A stretch of DNA of 64,000 nt from Paenibacillus sp. MAHUQ-63 (GCF_028765165.1 NZ_JARADB010000003.1:1-64000); one strand, 5' to 3'; positions 26,881 through 35,965 are shown, numbered from the stretch's first letter. Program-made: numbers and translations. The notes: generated from the letters alone by a model not told the origin.

Positions 26881-27585
26881 CTACAGCATATTTAAACAGG
26901 AAAAGGCGAGGACGGTTACCGCCGCGCCGATCAATGCGCCCAGGAACAGCGCGGGAAACGGGCGTGTTTTTTTGTCATACAGCATAATAAAAATAATTAC
27001 GGCCAGCGAATAGGCCAGCAGTGCGGCGATCGTCTGGTCCACGAAGACGGTAATGACCGTTGCGATGGAGAATGCGACCGCCGTCAACAGGCTGGGCCGG
27101 ACTAATTTGCCTTTGTCCGAGAACCGGGTCTCGATGACGATGACGGTGAGCACGACCAAGGCGATCAACACCCAGATCGATCCCGCCGACATATTCGTCT
27201 GCTGAATACGCGACTCGCGGAGCAGCTGGTCGATCGGCTCATAAAAGACGACCATCCCGACGATGACCGCGAAGCCTGCGGACACCAAGACGGACGCCGC
27301 TGCGACGTCCTTGGCAATCTTGGCTAGCGGATGCCGATCCGGCATCGCCAGATCCACCGCTTTCTCTACAGCCGTATTAATCAGTTCCGTTACAATCATC
27401 AAAGTGACAGCTAACATAATAAACAGAATATCCGTTTTGGGCAAATGAACAAGCAGTGCAGCCAACAAAACAAGAAAAGCAACGCAAAAATGGAATTTCA
27501 TATTGCGCTGCGTATCTAATGCATATTTGATTCCTTCGTAGGCATACCGGAAGCTCCTGCGCCATTTACGGAAGCCGTCTGTCAT
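26881..27585 (-). CDS. dgkA: Undecaprenol/diacylglycerol kinase (DgkA) with C-terminal membrane extension
   Basis: A 234-residue membrane protein. Residues 1-120 are a DgkA/UdpK domain: RSFRYAYEGI, a hydrophobic pair, and the catalytic ELINTAVEKAVDLAMPDRHPLAKIAKDVAA. In Gram-positives it phosphorylates undecaprenol for the lipid carrier pool. Residues about 135-234 add four further hydrophobic segments not found in the roughly 123-residue B. subtilis protein; the role of this part is unknown. The ATG overlaps the stop of ybeY by one base (TAATG). Confidence 0.9.
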   Translation of the reverse strand: MTDGFRKWRRSFRYAYEGIKYALDTQRNMKFHFCVAFLVLLAALLVHLPKTDILFIMLAVTLMIVTELINTAVEKAVDLAMPDRHPLAKIAKDVAAASVLVSAGFAVIVGMVVFYEPIDQLLRESRIQQTNMSAGSIWVLIALVVLTVIVIETRFSDKGKLVRPSLLTAVAFSIATVITVFVDQTIAALLAYSLAVIIFIMLYDKKTRPFPALFLGALIGAAVTVLAFSCLNML

Positions 27586-28115
27586 TAGCGCGTCAAACCT
27601 GCCTTTTGCAAAATGTCCTCCTGCTTGGCGAACATTGCCTTCTCTTCTTCCTCGCTTTGGTGGTCGTAGCCGATCAAATGCAGGAAACCGTGTACGAACA
27701 GAAAGCCGAGCTCCCGTTCAACGGAATGTCCATAATCCTCGGCCTGGGCAATCGCCCGCGGGACCGAGATGATAATATCTCCCAGCGGTTCAATGAACCC
27801 TTCGGAAGCCGTTTCATCGTCGTCACTTGCGTTCTCTGTTCCCTCATCCTCATAATTAATGTGAATTTCATCTTCCCCGAATTCACTCATGGCGAACGAA
27901 AGCACGTCGGTCGGTTTATCTAAATTGCGGTACTGCTTGTTCAGCTCCTGAATCGCTTCGTCGTCGACGAACGTCAAGGCGACTTCGCCGGCCGTGATCC
28001 CTTCAAGCTCCCCTGCCAAACGCAGCAGCTCTTCCATCTTATCCATCAGCGCCGGTGTAATTTCTTTGGCGTCCTGCTCGCTGCTCCACTCCAGCGTCAA
28101 ATCTACACTTGCCAT
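27585..28115 (-). CDS. ybeY: Endoribonuclease / rRNA maturation factor YbeY
   Basis: A 176-residue zinc-dependent RNase for 16S rRNA 3'-end processing and quality control. The metal motif HGFLHLIGYDHQSEEE has the three His residues at the usual spacing. NKQYRNLDKPTDVLSFA is the other conserved block. An acidic insert (about residues 92-110, rich in Asp/Glu/Ser) makes it about 20 residues longer than B. subtilis YqfG. It shares one base with dgkA and follows pgpH by 24 nt. Confidence 0.95.
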   Translation of the reverse strand: MASVDLTLEWSSEQDAKEITPALMDKMEELLRLAGELEGITAGEVALTFVDDEAIQELNKQYRNLDKPTDVLSFAMSEFGEDEIHINYEDEGTENASDDDETASEGFIEPLGDIIISVPRAIAQAEDYGHSVERELGFLFVHGFLHLIGYDHQSEEEEKAMFAKQEDILQKAGLTR

Positions 28116-28139
28116 AGGCTGTGCCTCCTAATTGTGTCA

Positions 28140-30380
28140 TCAAGCTCCCGATTTCTTCGGAGCTAGCTCATTCGGATACTCGATCCTTGCATGGAAGATG
28201 CCCAGCAAGGTCTCATTCAGCGTCTTGGCGATCTTATCCAGCTCCTTGAGCGTAAGATCGCATTCGTTGAACTGCCCGTCGTCCAAACGGGACTTAATGA
28301 TTTTGTGAACCATCGAATCGATCTGCTCCAGCGTCGGATTGCGCAATGAGCGGACAGCCGCTTCCACACTGTCGGCGATCCCGACGATGGCCGCTTCTTT
28401 CGACTGCGCTTTGGGCCCCGGGTAGCGGAAATCCTCTTCCAGAATGGACTTGTCGCTGCCCTCCTCTTCGGCTTGCTTCATGGCTTTGTGGTAGAAATAA
28501 TGAAGCAACGTGGTGCCGTGATGCTGCTCGGCAATATCCCGGATCGCCTTTGGCATCTTGTAGTCCTTCAGCATCTCGACGCCATCGCGCGGATGAGCGA
28601 TGATGATCGATTTGCTCAAATTCGGATCGATGCGGTCATGCGGATTCTCGATATTAGTCTGATTTTCGATAAAATAGCTCGGCCGCTTCGTCTTCCCAAT
28701 ATCGTGGTAATACGAGCCGACGCGGCAGAGAAGTCCGTCGGCGCCGATCGATTCCGCAGCAGCCTCCGACAGATTGCCCACCATAACGCTGTGGTGGTAT
28801 GTGCCTGGCGTTTCGGTCAGCAGCTTGCGCAGCAGCGGATGGTTCGGATTCGACAGCTCCACCAGCTTCAGCGGCGAAAGAATGCCGAACGCCACTTCGA
28901 AGAACGGCAGCAGGCCGATGACGAACACAACGGTGAGCAGGCCTCCAACGGCCGAGAATGCCATCGAGAACAACGCTTCTCTCTGTTGGAAATGATCTTC
29001 CAGCAGCATGAGCGACGATATCGTCAATATCGAGAAAAACGCGATCATCAGACCCGCCTTCAGAATCGTAGCCCGCTGGCTTGCCCGTTGAATCGTAAAT
29101 ACGGCGGTAAAGCAAATAACGAGCGAAACGATCCCGTAACGGAAATCGAACAGCTGCGTATGCTCTGCATTAAAAATAATACTTGCCATCAAGGAGAATA
29201 AGACCGATGAAATGAAAGCCAGCGGTGCATCCAATAAAATGGCAATCAAAATGCTGCCCAGCGCTGTCGGTGCGAGATAACCGATATACGGATAGTCCAA
29301 ATTCTGGACAAGCGAAATAATTTTCATACAAGTGATGTTGATTATAAAAATAAGGATCAGCATTACCAGCTGCGAATTGTTGTATTTGATCGCTAACAGA
29401 CTCTGTCGCACGAACATGAACACAACGAAAGACAATAAAGCGGAGAGGATGCCCAAACCGATCTGCGGCAGGTGGTTCGCTTTGCTCTTCAGCAGCTCCA
29501 GCTTATCCAGCCTGGCGTAAATCTCTTCCGTTATGACGTCTCCGACTTTGACGAGTACATCATTCTTGTTGATGTAAACCGGCTTGACGCTTTCTCTGGC
29601 TTGTCCCTTGGCATCATCCGTCCCCTTCTGATCAAAGAACTTATTCGGCGTAATGACGGCTCTTGCAATCTCCGTCACCATCTCACGCATCGTATTCTTC
29701 GACAGATTGGACGTGTTGACCATTTCGGCGACTTTGGCACGCGCCGTCTGAGCATCCAGCACTTGATCGTTCATCAGTTTCGCCACGATCTCCTTCGTGA
29801 CCGGCCGCATCTCCGCCAGCTCGTCCTTCGTTAGCCGTGGCAGCTTGAAATACGATTCCTCCGGCAGCGGATACGATTGTTCCGCAAGCCCCTGCTTGAT
29901 CTGTTCGATCAGCGTATCATTGTACTGGCCGCTCGCACTGAGCGATTTGACCGCCTGATTCTCCATATCGCTGATCAATCCGGGTATCACCCGCCGGAAA
30001 ATGCTGACTTTGTCGTCAAACTTCACTTCTTCGTCCGCATTGATTTGTAATAATTTATCATAAATAGCGTCGATAATGGTATCGTTCTTGAGATTCACGA
30101 TACGATACACAGGCTGAACGCGCTTGGCCGCGTCTTCCTTGGCTTGCTCGGTTGCAATCGCGTTCTCAATTTGCCTGGGTGCGTAAATCGTCGTTTCACT
30201 CGTCGTTCCGAGTTCGATGTCATACACTTGTGGTACGAGCTTTGCGTAAAGGGAAGTAAAGAATACTAAAGCCAGCAAGAGAAACAACAGTATCCGAATC
30301 CCCGTACTGTATTTCCATCCGTTGAGCTGGTAATGAAATTTACCTTTCATTTGCACTTCATTTTTCATACGGAAGGTCAT
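28140..30380 (-). CDS. pgpH: Cyclic-di-AMP phosphodiesterase PgpH-like (7TMR-HD family)
   Basis: A 746-residue protein. One N-terminal membrane segment (about 28-48) is followed by an extracytoplasmic 7TMR-HDED domain (about 50-300), seven membrane segments (about 305-490) and a cytoplasmic HD domain. The HD motif residues are in YHHSVMVGNLSEAAAE, YYHDIGKTKRP, IIAHPRDGVEML and AEQHHGTTLLHYF. Homologues hydrolyse c-di-AMP to pApA. Starts at 30380, 30368 and 30350 are all plausible; GAGAGG lies just before the first. It belongs to the phoH-pgpH-ybeY-dgkA-cdd-era run. Confidence 0.94.
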   Translation of the reverse strand: MTFRMKNEVQMKGKFHYQLNGWKYSTGIRILLFLLLALVFFTSLYAKLVPQVYDIELGTTSETTIYAPRQIENAIATEQAKEDAAKRVQPVYRIVNLKNDTIIDAIYDKLLQINADEEVKFDDKVSIFRRVIPGLISDMENQAVKSLSASGQYNDTLIEQIKQGLAEQSYPLPEESYFKLPRLTKDELAEMRPVTKEIVAKLMNDQVLDAQTARAKVAEMVNTSNLSKNTMREMVTEIARAVITPNKFFDQKGTDDAKGQARESVKPVYINKNDVLVKVGDVITEEIYARLDKLELLKSKANHLPQIGLGILSALLSFVVFMFVRQSLLAIKYNNSQLVMLILIFIINITCMKIISLVQNLDYPYIGYLAPTALGSILIAILLDAPLAFISSVLFSLMASIIFNAEHTQLFDFRYGIVSLVICFTAVFTIQRASQRATILKAGLMIAFFSILTISSLMLLEDHFQQREALFSMAFSAVGGLLTVVFVIGLLPFFEVAFGILSPLKLVELSNPNHPLLRKLLTETPGTYHHSVMVGNLSEAAAESIGADGLLCRVGSYYHDIGKTKRPSYFIENQTNIENPHDRIDPNLSKSIIIAHPRDGVEMLKDYKMPKAIRDIAEQHHGTTLLHYFYHKAMKQAEEEGSDKSILEEDFRYPGPKAQSKEAAIVGIADSVEAAVRSLRNPTLEQIDSMVHKIIKSRLDDGQFNECDLTLKELDKIAKTLNETLLGIFHARIEYPNELAPKKSGA

Positions 30381-30407
30381 TCCTCTCTACCTGACAAACC
30401 AGCACAG

Positions 30408-31373
30408 TTACTTTTCGTTTTCAGCATTGTAAGCAACGATGATTTTCTGAACCAGCGAGTGTCTGACAACGTCCTGCTCATCAAAGTAAATGAAGCCAAG
30501 CTCCTCGATGCCGCTTAGAATGCGAGTCGCTTCTACAAGTCCGGAGGATTTGCCGCGAGGCAAATCGATCTGCGTAACATCCCCGGTAATGACCATTTTG
30601 GAACCGAAGCCAAGGCGGGTCAGAAACATTTTCATTTGTTCAGGCGTCGTATTTTGCGCTTCATCCAGAATAATGAATGAATCGTCCAAGGTTCTTCCCC
30701 GCATATAAGCGAGCGGAGCGATTTCGATCAATCCGCGCTCCAGCGACTTCGCCACCTGCTCTGGGCCTAAGACGTCATTAAGAGCATCATACAATGGGCG
30801 CAAATAGGGGTCAACTTTTTCCTGTAAATCTCCGGGCAAAAACCCTAAGCTTTCCCCTGCTTCGACAGCAGGACGCGTCAAAACGATTCGTTTGACAGCG
30901 CCTTCTTTCAGACGGGTAACCGCAAGGACGACAGCCAGATACGTTTTGCCCGTTCCCGCTGGTCCGATACCGAAGACGATATCCTTCTTCTTGATCGTTT
31001 CGACATATTTCCGTTGTCCGATCGTTTTGACGCGAATCGGCTTCCCGCGGTGTGTCGTCGTGATTTCACCTTTGAATAAATCCAGAAGTTGATCGGCTTT
31101 CATCTGCTTCGCGAGCTCAACGGCGTACAGGACGTCGCGCTCGGTCAGCGTGTAATTGTTGCGGATAAGCTGCAGCAAAACCTCAAAAAGCTGCTGAAGC
31201 GAGTTCACTTCCGCAGCCGGTCCTTGAATCGTTATTTCGGCTTCACGCGTATAAATTTGTGCAGCGATTTCCCGTTCGATCACATGCAGGAACTTATCCC
31301 GAGGACCGAACAATGCAAGTCCTTCTGCCGGATTTTTCAATGTTATTTTTACGGATTGTGCGTTTTCTACCAA
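30408..31373 (-). CDS. phoH: PhoH family ATPase
   Basis: A 321-residue PhoH protein. An N-terminal KH-like region (about 1-110) precedes the P-loop domain: GPAGTGKTYLAVVLAV (about 140), PAVEAGESLGFLPGDLQEK and IILDEAQNTTPEQMKMFLTR (Walker B), then GDVTQIDLP. Probable RNA-associated ATPase; its exact role is unclear. The start is a TTG at 31373 behind GAGGAG, 6 nt after the yqfD stop. Confidence 0.95.
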   Translation of the reverse strand: MVENAQSVKITLKNPAEGLALFGPRDKFLHVIEREIAAQIYTREAEITIQGPAAEVNSLQQLFEVLLQLIRNNYTLTERDVLYAVELAKQMKADQLLDLFKGEITTTHRGKPIRVKTIGQRKYVETIKKKDIVFGIGPAGTGKTYLAVVLAVTRLKEGAVKRIVLTRPAVEAGESLGFLPGDLQEKVDPYLRPLYDALNDVLGPEQVAKSLERGLIEIAPLAYMRGRTLDDSFIILDEAQNTTPEQMKMFLTRLGFGSKMVITGDVTQIDLPRGKSSGLVEATRILSGIEELGFIYFDEQDVVRHSLVQKIIVAYNAENEK

Positions 31374-31379
31374 CAGGTC

Positions 31380-32573
31380 TCAGTCTCCTCGTATGACAAT
31401 TGGTTGCTCTTCGGCGATATTTTCTTCGACTTCAAAATGCACGTCTATATAAATTTTACCATTCTCTGATTTTTCATGCAAAATTTTTTCGCCTACGAGT
31501 CTCGCATCGCCGCCAACAGTCGTCAACAATTTCGCTCTGGCCTGCTCCAGACCTATCTTTCTGGCCGCAGCCGGGTCGATAGGCTCCTCTACGATTTCGA
31601 CTTCCATGACCTTCTCGTGAAGCCATCCGACAGGAAGCGCCCAAGACCGCCAGGCAAGCGTTTTACGCTCCGGAATCGTCTCAAAGTTGGCATACTCCAG
31701 CTTCCCATAGCCGCTAACCTGAAGAGCGCGGGTGCCGAAAACAAGATAATTGCGATTCCGCGTTTCACCCGTATATACCCGGTACGACTTCGTAAGAGGC
31801 GTTTCGATTCGGGATGTGTACCATACCACACCTTTGACTTTTCCGTTAGCGACTACCGTCTGGCTGTTCTGCTCGTCCCCGATCGTGCCTGAGATCAGCA
31901 CGTCCCCTTTTTTGACATATGTGTTCGGCTTCACCATCGGTCTGCCTTTATCCGCTAAAATTTCCGTCACCAGCGCATTCTTGGCTGCGACCAGATTTCG
32001 CGGATTCATCAGCTCTTTTTTATCCGGAATCGTCGCTTCGACCACTTTGATCGTCACATGCGTGCCGCGAATTTCAACGCCGACCCAGGCTGTGCCCGGC
32101 AGCAAGCTTTGAATTTCCCGCGATAAGTCCTCCGCCTTTTTCAGCCTGAACTTCCATTGGTAAGTATGAATCCCTTGTTTGGCCGCAGCCTGCAGGATTT
32201 CCGCCTCCGAGATGCGGTCGTTGCCTTCTACACTGACTTGCCAAACCAACGAGGTCAGCAAATAAATGCCGAGGATGAAGCCTGCTATCCCGCTCAGGAA
32301 CACCTTTCTCCGGCCCAATCGCTCCATGAAGAAAGGAAGCCCGTGCCTTTCCTGGACATGCACTCTGCAGCCTGTCCGCTTCAACAGCGGCCGAAGCTTG
32401 AAGAAATCCTTAATCAATATATTCAATTCAAGCTTCCCGTCGCCGGCAACTTGAATATCCCATATGGAGAATTCATTCTCCATCATGGGATTGATTAACC
32501 TTTCACACCCGTTTCCCCGTATCTGAATGCGCACATACCCGCGCAAACGGGCAATGAACAATGATTGCTGCAT
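31380..32573 (-). CDS. yqfD: Sporulation protein YqfD
   Basis: A 397-residue YqfD (SpoIVFA-unrelated) protein of the mother-cell sporulation programme. The N-terminal domain has ARLRGYVRIQIRGNGCERLIN. There is one membrane segment (about 88-112, VFLSGIAGFILGIYLLTSLV). A large extracytoplasmic POTRA-like region follows, with VSVEGNDRISEAEI and the GDVLISGTIGDE motif. It is required for efficient sporulation in some species; the molecular role is unknown. It is cotranscribed with yqfC, 37 nt upstream, probably from a sigma-E promoter. GGGGGAGG precedes the ATG. Confidence 0.95.
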   Translation of the reverse strand: MQQSLFIARLRGYVRIQIRGNGCERLINPMMENEFSIWDIQVAGDGKLELNILIKDFFKLRPLLKRTGCRVHVQERHGLPFFMERLGRRKVFLSGIAGFILGIYLLTSLVWQVSVEGNDRISEAEILQAAAKQGIHTYQWKFRLKKAEDLSREIQSLLPGTAWVGVEIRGTHVTIKVVEATIPDKKELMNPRNLVAAKNALVTEILADKGRPMVKPNTYVKKGDVLISGTIGDEQNSQTVVANGKVKGVVWYTSRIETPLTKSYRVYTGETRNRNYLVFGTRALQVSGYGKLEYANFETIPERKTLAWRSWALPVGWLHEKVMEVEIVEEPIDPAAARKIGLEQARAKLLTTVGGDARLVGEKILHEKSENGKIYIDVHFEVEENIAEEQPIVIRGD

Positions 32574-32610
32574 GAGACAGCCTCCCCCTCCAATTGAAGC
32601 GTATTACGTC

Positions 32611-32889
32611 CTATGGCATGTATTTGACATTGTCGATCAAACCTTCGATGAAGACTTCTTCGGAAAGGATCGCCCGGATGACCAAATTTTTCCCGAGCAC
32701 TTCAAGAGTCCCTTTCGTTAATTCAAGCTTGAGGTTTTCACTGGAAAAATGAAGCACGCCCCGATGATTCTCTACATAGAGCTGTACGTTGCCGATCATC
32801 GTAATTCGCGGCAAGTCCTGAACCACATCCTGAGGCAAATCCAGGATTTTGGCCGTGAACTGGTTCCATTTGCGGGTCAAGCGACGCAT
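32611..32889 (-). CDS. yqfC: Sporulation protein YqfC
   Basis: A 92-residue YqfC family protein, recognised by LPQDVVQDLPRITMIGN, VENHRGVLHFSSENLKL and EVLGKNLVIRAILSEEVFIEG. It is a small beta-rich protein of unknown mechanism, always next to yqfD. GAGGGGGT stands 12 nt ahead of the ATG. A sigma-E-like promoter lies 66 nt upstream. Confidence 0.94.
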   Translation of the reverse strand: MRRLTRKWNQFTAKILDLPQDVVQDLPRITMIGNVQLYVENHRGVLHFSSENLKLELTKGTLEVLGKNLVIRAILSEEVFIEGLIDNVKYMP

Positions 32890-32954
32890 AGCTGGGCAGT
32901 ACCCCCTCTAACTGGATGATCAGAGCAGCAGAAAAAGTGCATAGACTTTCTACC

Positions 32955-32983
32955 AAATTATGCGAATGACCCTTGTTTTATGA
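32955..32983 (-). promoter_or_regulatory. Candidate sigma-E (sporulation) promoter of yqfC-yqfD
   Basis: On the minus strand TCATAAA (complement of 32977-32983), a 14-nt spacer and CATAATTT (complement of 32955-32962) fit the sigma-E pattern KMATAWW-N14-CATAcAmT. The B. subtilis yqfCD operon is known to be sigma-E dependent. Confidence 0.65.
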
Positions 32984-33002
32984 GAAAAAACTGGAAAACA
33001 AA

Positions 33003-33038
33003 AAGCGCCCCTTTTCGATCGCTCGAAAAGTGACGCTT
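33003..33038 (-). terminator. Terminator of the nfeD-floA unit
   Basis: AAGCG-CTTTTCGA/TCGAAAAG-CGCTT stem (33003-33038), followed on the minus strand by five T and GTTTTC. It lies 14 nt after the stop of the 153-residue gene at 33052, and its T run abuts the yqfC sigma-E promoter region. Confidence 0.85.
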
Positions 33039-33051
33039 CCTCTGTTCATAT

Positions 33052-33513
33052 TTATTTGCGATAAGGCTTTTTGGACCTTGGAGGGCCTAATATTTCCGCC
33101 CACACCACACCTTGCAGCAGCTGCTCCCGGCTCGGCGACTCCGGGAATGCCCCGGGTCCCGTCAGATCGCCCGCATATACCGGCGAGGCGTCATGTAACG
33201 AAGCGGCAGGCTTGCTGAACGGGGATCCTTTCGGCTTAGGGGCATCCGGTGCCACCGGTGCGCCGGAACGCGTGTAATCGCCCTGTACGCCTTTGGAGCG
33301 CGTATCGCGAGCGGCGGCTTCCACCTCTTGCCTGCCGGGGCTTGGCGGCCTCCTGTCTTGGTCAGGCGAACCCCCGAACGCGGGCATGCCGCCTCTGGGC
33401 GACGGCTTACGATTCGCCGCGCGGCGGGCTTTATTTTGCAGTTGGTACCAGAAGGTTAGTCCAATCAGTACGAGATACCAGTGTTTGACTAGAAATTCAA
33501 TGAGCTGCTCCAA
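33052..33513 (-). CDS. Hypothetical single-pass membrane protein after floA
   Basis: A 153-residue protein. One N-terminal membrane segment (LIEFLVKHWYLVLIGLTFWY) is followed by a Pro/Gly/Ser/Ala-rich, probably disordered tail, and a conserved-looking C-terminal end (QLLQGVVWAEILGPPRSKKP). Short proteins ending in a WAEILGPPR-like motif recur in Firmicutes, but I know no function. It is the last gene of the nfeD-floA unit, 19 nt after floA, so a membrane-microdomain link is a guess from position. Confidence 0.7.
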   Translation of the reverse strand: MEQLIEFLVKHWYLVLIGLTFWYQLQNKARRAANRKPSPRGGMPAFGGSPDQDRRPPSPGRQEVEAAARDTRSKGVQGDYTRSGAPVAPDAPKPKGSPFSKPAASLHDASPVYAGDLTGPGAFPESPSREQLLQGVVWAEILGPPRSKKPYRK

Positions 33514-33532
33514 ACCATCACCTCATCCGCGG

Positions 33533-34522
33533 TCATTCTTTATCGCCCTTGCCGTCGTTCAGCTTGCCGAGCGTAGAGCGCATCTGCGTATCCGCATCGA
33601 TATTCTTCAAATTCATGTAATCCATCACACCGATTTTGCCGTTCCGAAGCGCTTCTGACATCGCCAGCGGCACTTGCGATTCCGATTCGACAACTTTCGC
33701 GCGCATTTCCACGACTTTCGCTTTCATCTCCTGCTCCGCCGCGACCGCCATCGCCCGTCTTTCCTCAGCTTTCGCCTGGGCGATGCGCTTATCGGCTTCC
33801 GCTTGCTCCGTTTGCAGATGTGCGCCGATGTTCTTGCCGACATCCACATCGGCGATATCGATAGATAGAATCTCAAATGCCGTCCCGGCATCCAAGCCTT
33901 TGCCCAGCACGGTGCGGGAAATCAGATCCGGATTCTCGAGCACATCCTTGTGGGAATCGCTGGAGCCTACCGTCGTTACAATCCCCTCGCCGACACGGGC
34001 GATTATCGTCTCTTCCCCGGCGCCGCCGACCAAGCGGTCGATATTCGCCCGCACCGTCACTCTCGCGATAACTTTGACCTCAATCCCGTTCTTCGCCACT
34101 GCAGAGACATTAGGCGTCTCGATGACACGCGGATTGACGCTCATTTGAACGGCCTGGAGAACGTCCCGTCCCGCCAAATCAATGGCCGCCGCACGCTCGA
34201 ACTCTAAATGAATTTTGGCCCGGTGCGCGGCGATCAGCGCATTGACGACGCGATCCACATTCCCGCCGGCAAGGAAATGGCTTTCCAACTGATTGATGCT
34301 CAAATCAAGGCCCGCCTTCGTCGCTTTAATCATCGGGTTCACAATGCGGCTCGGCGTCACGCGGCGAAGCCTCATGGCGATCAATGTAATGATGCTGATG
34401 CGCACGCCGGAAGCAAGTGCCGAAATCCACAGCATAACGGGTACCACGCTGAGCAGAATCGACAGCGCAACAATAATGACCGCCGCCAGCAGTACCAAAT
34501 AAAGTCCAGGTTCAATCGTCAT
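33533..34522 (-). CDS. floA: Flotillin-like protein FloA (YqfA)
   Basis: A 329-residue flotillin-like scaffold of functional membrane microdomains. The N-terminus has a membrane hairpin (about 5-30), followed by a PHB/SPFH-like domain ([40 protein letters not shown]) and an Ala/Glu-rich coiled coil ([20 protein letters not shown]). The C-terminal tail is charged. It overlaps nfeD by 11 nt, and the pair is the classic NfeD-flotillin module. Confidence 0.96.
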   Translation of the reverse strand: MTIEPGLYLVLLAAVIIVALSILLSVVPVMLWISALASGVRISIITLIAMRLRRVTPSRIVNPMIKATKAGLDLSINQLESHFLAGGNVDRVVNALIAAHRAKIHLEFERAAAIDLAGRDVLQAVQMSVNPRVIETPNVSAVAKNGIEVKVIARVTVRANIDRLVGGAGEETIIARVGEGIVTTVGSSDSHKDVLENPDLISRTVLGKGLDAGTAFEILSIDIADVDVGKNIGAHLQTEQAEADKRIAQAKAEERRAMAVAAEQEMKAKVVEMRAKVVESESQVPLAMSEALRNGKIGVMDYMNLKNIDADTQMRSTLGKLNDGKGDKE

Positions 34523-35195
34523 TCAACATTCCTCCTAGGTTCGTCTCATCCGTCTCACGCACGACAACGCGCGCTCCTTCCACTTCGACAACGATAATTT
34601 CTTTATCCCCTGCGATAAAATTCCCGTTCGTAACGACGTCCACACGCTCCCCTTGAATCAGGGCCGTTCCTGCCGGCCGCAGCGGGGTTATAGACCGGCC
34701 TGTTAGCCTAAGGAGATGGGAACGGTCCGGGCTGGACGTGAAGCCCTTGTCAGTCGTCAGCTGCTCCCTCAGGATGAACCGGTTCCACACGCCGCGGTGC
34801 TTGAAGGTGCGAATAGCGAACAGGATGACGATAATCGCCGCCAGCAGCGCAATTCCTAACATAACCGCGGCTTCCGCCGGATCCGAGGAGGCCATCAGCA
34901 CGCCGCCGAACAAACAGATTGCCCCTAACACGCTTAGGATGCCGAAGCTCGGAACGAACAGTTCCAAGACGAGAAGAACGATGCCTAAACCGAACACGGC
35001 CAGATCGCCAAAGCCGGCAAAGCCTGCCAAGTAGTACCCGAGAAAATAAAGCGCAAAACCCGCAACGCCCGCCAAAGCAAGCAAACCGCTGCTAAAAAAC
35101 AAAAGTTCCAGTGCTATGCCAATAATGCCAACCATTAATAAAACCGTTGCTGTTACAGGATGTGTCAGAAAGGCTGATAAGTTGTCTGCAAGCAT
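34512..35195 (-). CDS. NfeD family membrane protein, short form
   Basis: A 227-residue protein started at the ATG at 35195, 9 nt after AAAGGAG; a GTG two codons upstream is too close to that site. It has five or so membrane segments (about 15-155) and a C-terminal OB-like NfeD domain ([20 protein letters not shown] then GERVDVVT). The ClpP-like protease domain of long NfeD proteins such as B. subtilis YqeZ is absent. NfeD is the usual partner of flotillins. The unit has its own sigma-W-like promoter. Confidence 0.88.
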   Translation of the reverse strand: MLADNLSAFLTHPVTATVLLMVGIIGIALELLFFSSGLLALAGVAGFALYFLGYYLAGFAGFGDLAVFGLGIVLLVLELFVPSFGILSVLGAICLFGGVLMASSDPAEAAVMLGIALLAAIIVILFAIRTFKHRGVWNRFILREQLTTDKGFTSSPDRSHLLRLTGRSITPLRPAGTALIQGERVDVVTNGNFIAGDKEIIVVEVEGARVVVRETDETNLGGMLNDD

Positions 35196-35237
35196 CGTCA
35201 CTCACTCCTTTCTTATTGCTGCCTTATCATTAATATG

Positions 35238-35262
35238 TACGTCTGACATCCCGATCTGTTTC
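35238..35262 (-). promoter_or_regulatory. Candidate sigma-W-like promoter of nfeD-floA
   Basis: On the minus strand GAAAC (complement of 35258-35262), exactly 16 nt, then CGTA (complement of 35238-35241). This fits TGAAAC-N16-CGTA except for the first base (C instead of T). It lies 43 nt upstream of the ATG and downstream of the yqeY terminator. The B. subtilis yqeZ-yqfAB operon is sigma-W controlled. Confidence 0.65.
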
Positions 35263-35279
35263 GTCTACGTCAATAAAAA

Positions 35280-35316
35280 ATAAAAAGACCGAGTGGATAG
35301 CGATCCGCTCAGTCTT
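35280..35316 (-). terminator. Terminator of the rpsU-yqeY unit
   Basis: AAGACTGAGCGGAT/ATCCACTCGGTCTT stem (35285-35316), followed on the minus strand by TTTTTATTTTTTATT. It lies 24 nt after the yqeY stop. Confidence 0.88.
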
Positions 35317-35339
35317 ATTCATTCAAACATATTTAAGTA

Positions 35340-35783
35340 TTATCCCAATAATTGTTGGACCAACTGATTAACAAGCTTGCCATCAGCGCGTCCTTTGACC
35401 TGAGGCATCAATGCCGTCATGACCTTGCCCATATCCGCTTTGGAAGAAGCACCAATTTGCTGGATGGTCTGCTGTACAATGGCTTTCACTTCTTCCTCAG
35501 AAAGCTGTTGCGGCATGTACTCAGTTAGAATGGTAAGTTCAGCCTTCAGGTTGTCGGCCAGATCGTCTCTGCCGGCCTTGGAAAATTCTTGGAGGGAATC
35601 CTTACGCTGTTTGATTTCACGAGTTAGTACGTCAAGCACTTCATTGTCGTCTAAAGCTCTTTTCAATTCAATCTCAGCATTCTTAATGGTAGATCGTACC
35701 ATACGAATAACAGAGAGTTTGAACTTGTCCTGACTTTTCATCGCTTGCTTCATATCTTCGTTCAATCGGTCGCTTAAGCTCAT
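35340..35783 (-). CDS. yqeY: GatB/YqeY domain-containing protein
   Basis: A 147-residue YqeY protein: LNEDMKQAMKSQDKFKLSVI at the N-terminus, then a helical GatB-tail-like domain ending GASSKADMGKVMTALMPQ with VKGRADGKLVNQLVQQLL. The family resembles the tRNA-binding tail domain of GatB, but its function is not settled. It follows rpsU by 8 nt, the standard order. Confidence 0.95.
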   Translation of the reverse strand: MSLSDRLNEDMKQAMKSQDKFKLSVIRMVRSTIKNAEIELKRALDDNEVLDVLTREIKQRKDSLQEFSKAGRDDLADNLKAELTILTEYMPQQLSEEEVKAIVQQTIQQIGASSKADMGKVMTALMPQVKGRADGKLVNQLVQQLLG

Positions 35784-35791
35784 GTTGCCTC

Positions 35792-35965
35792 CTAGAACTT
35801 TCTCTTGCGAGCAGCCTCAGATTTAAGCTTACGCTTAACGCTAGGCTTGTCATAATGTTTACGTTTCTTAACTTCTGCTAGAATGCCATCCTTTGCGATG
35901 GAACGCTTAAAGCGACGAAGTGCAGCATCTATAGTTTCGTTCTTACGAACTCGAGTTTCTGACAA
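35792..35965 (-). CDS. rpsU: 30S ribosomal protein S21
   Basis: A 57-residue S21 beginning (M)[18 protein letters not shown] and ending in the basic [14 protein letters not shown]. The start is a TTG at 35965, with GGAGGGAGGG 8 nt upstream. The frame stays open upstream to 36022 but those residues do not belong to S21. S21 sits in the 30S platform near the anti-Shine-Dalgarno region. Confidence 0.96.
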   Translation of the reverse strand: MSETRVRKNETIDAALRRFKRSIAKDGILAEVKKRKHYDKPSVKRKLKSEAARKRKF

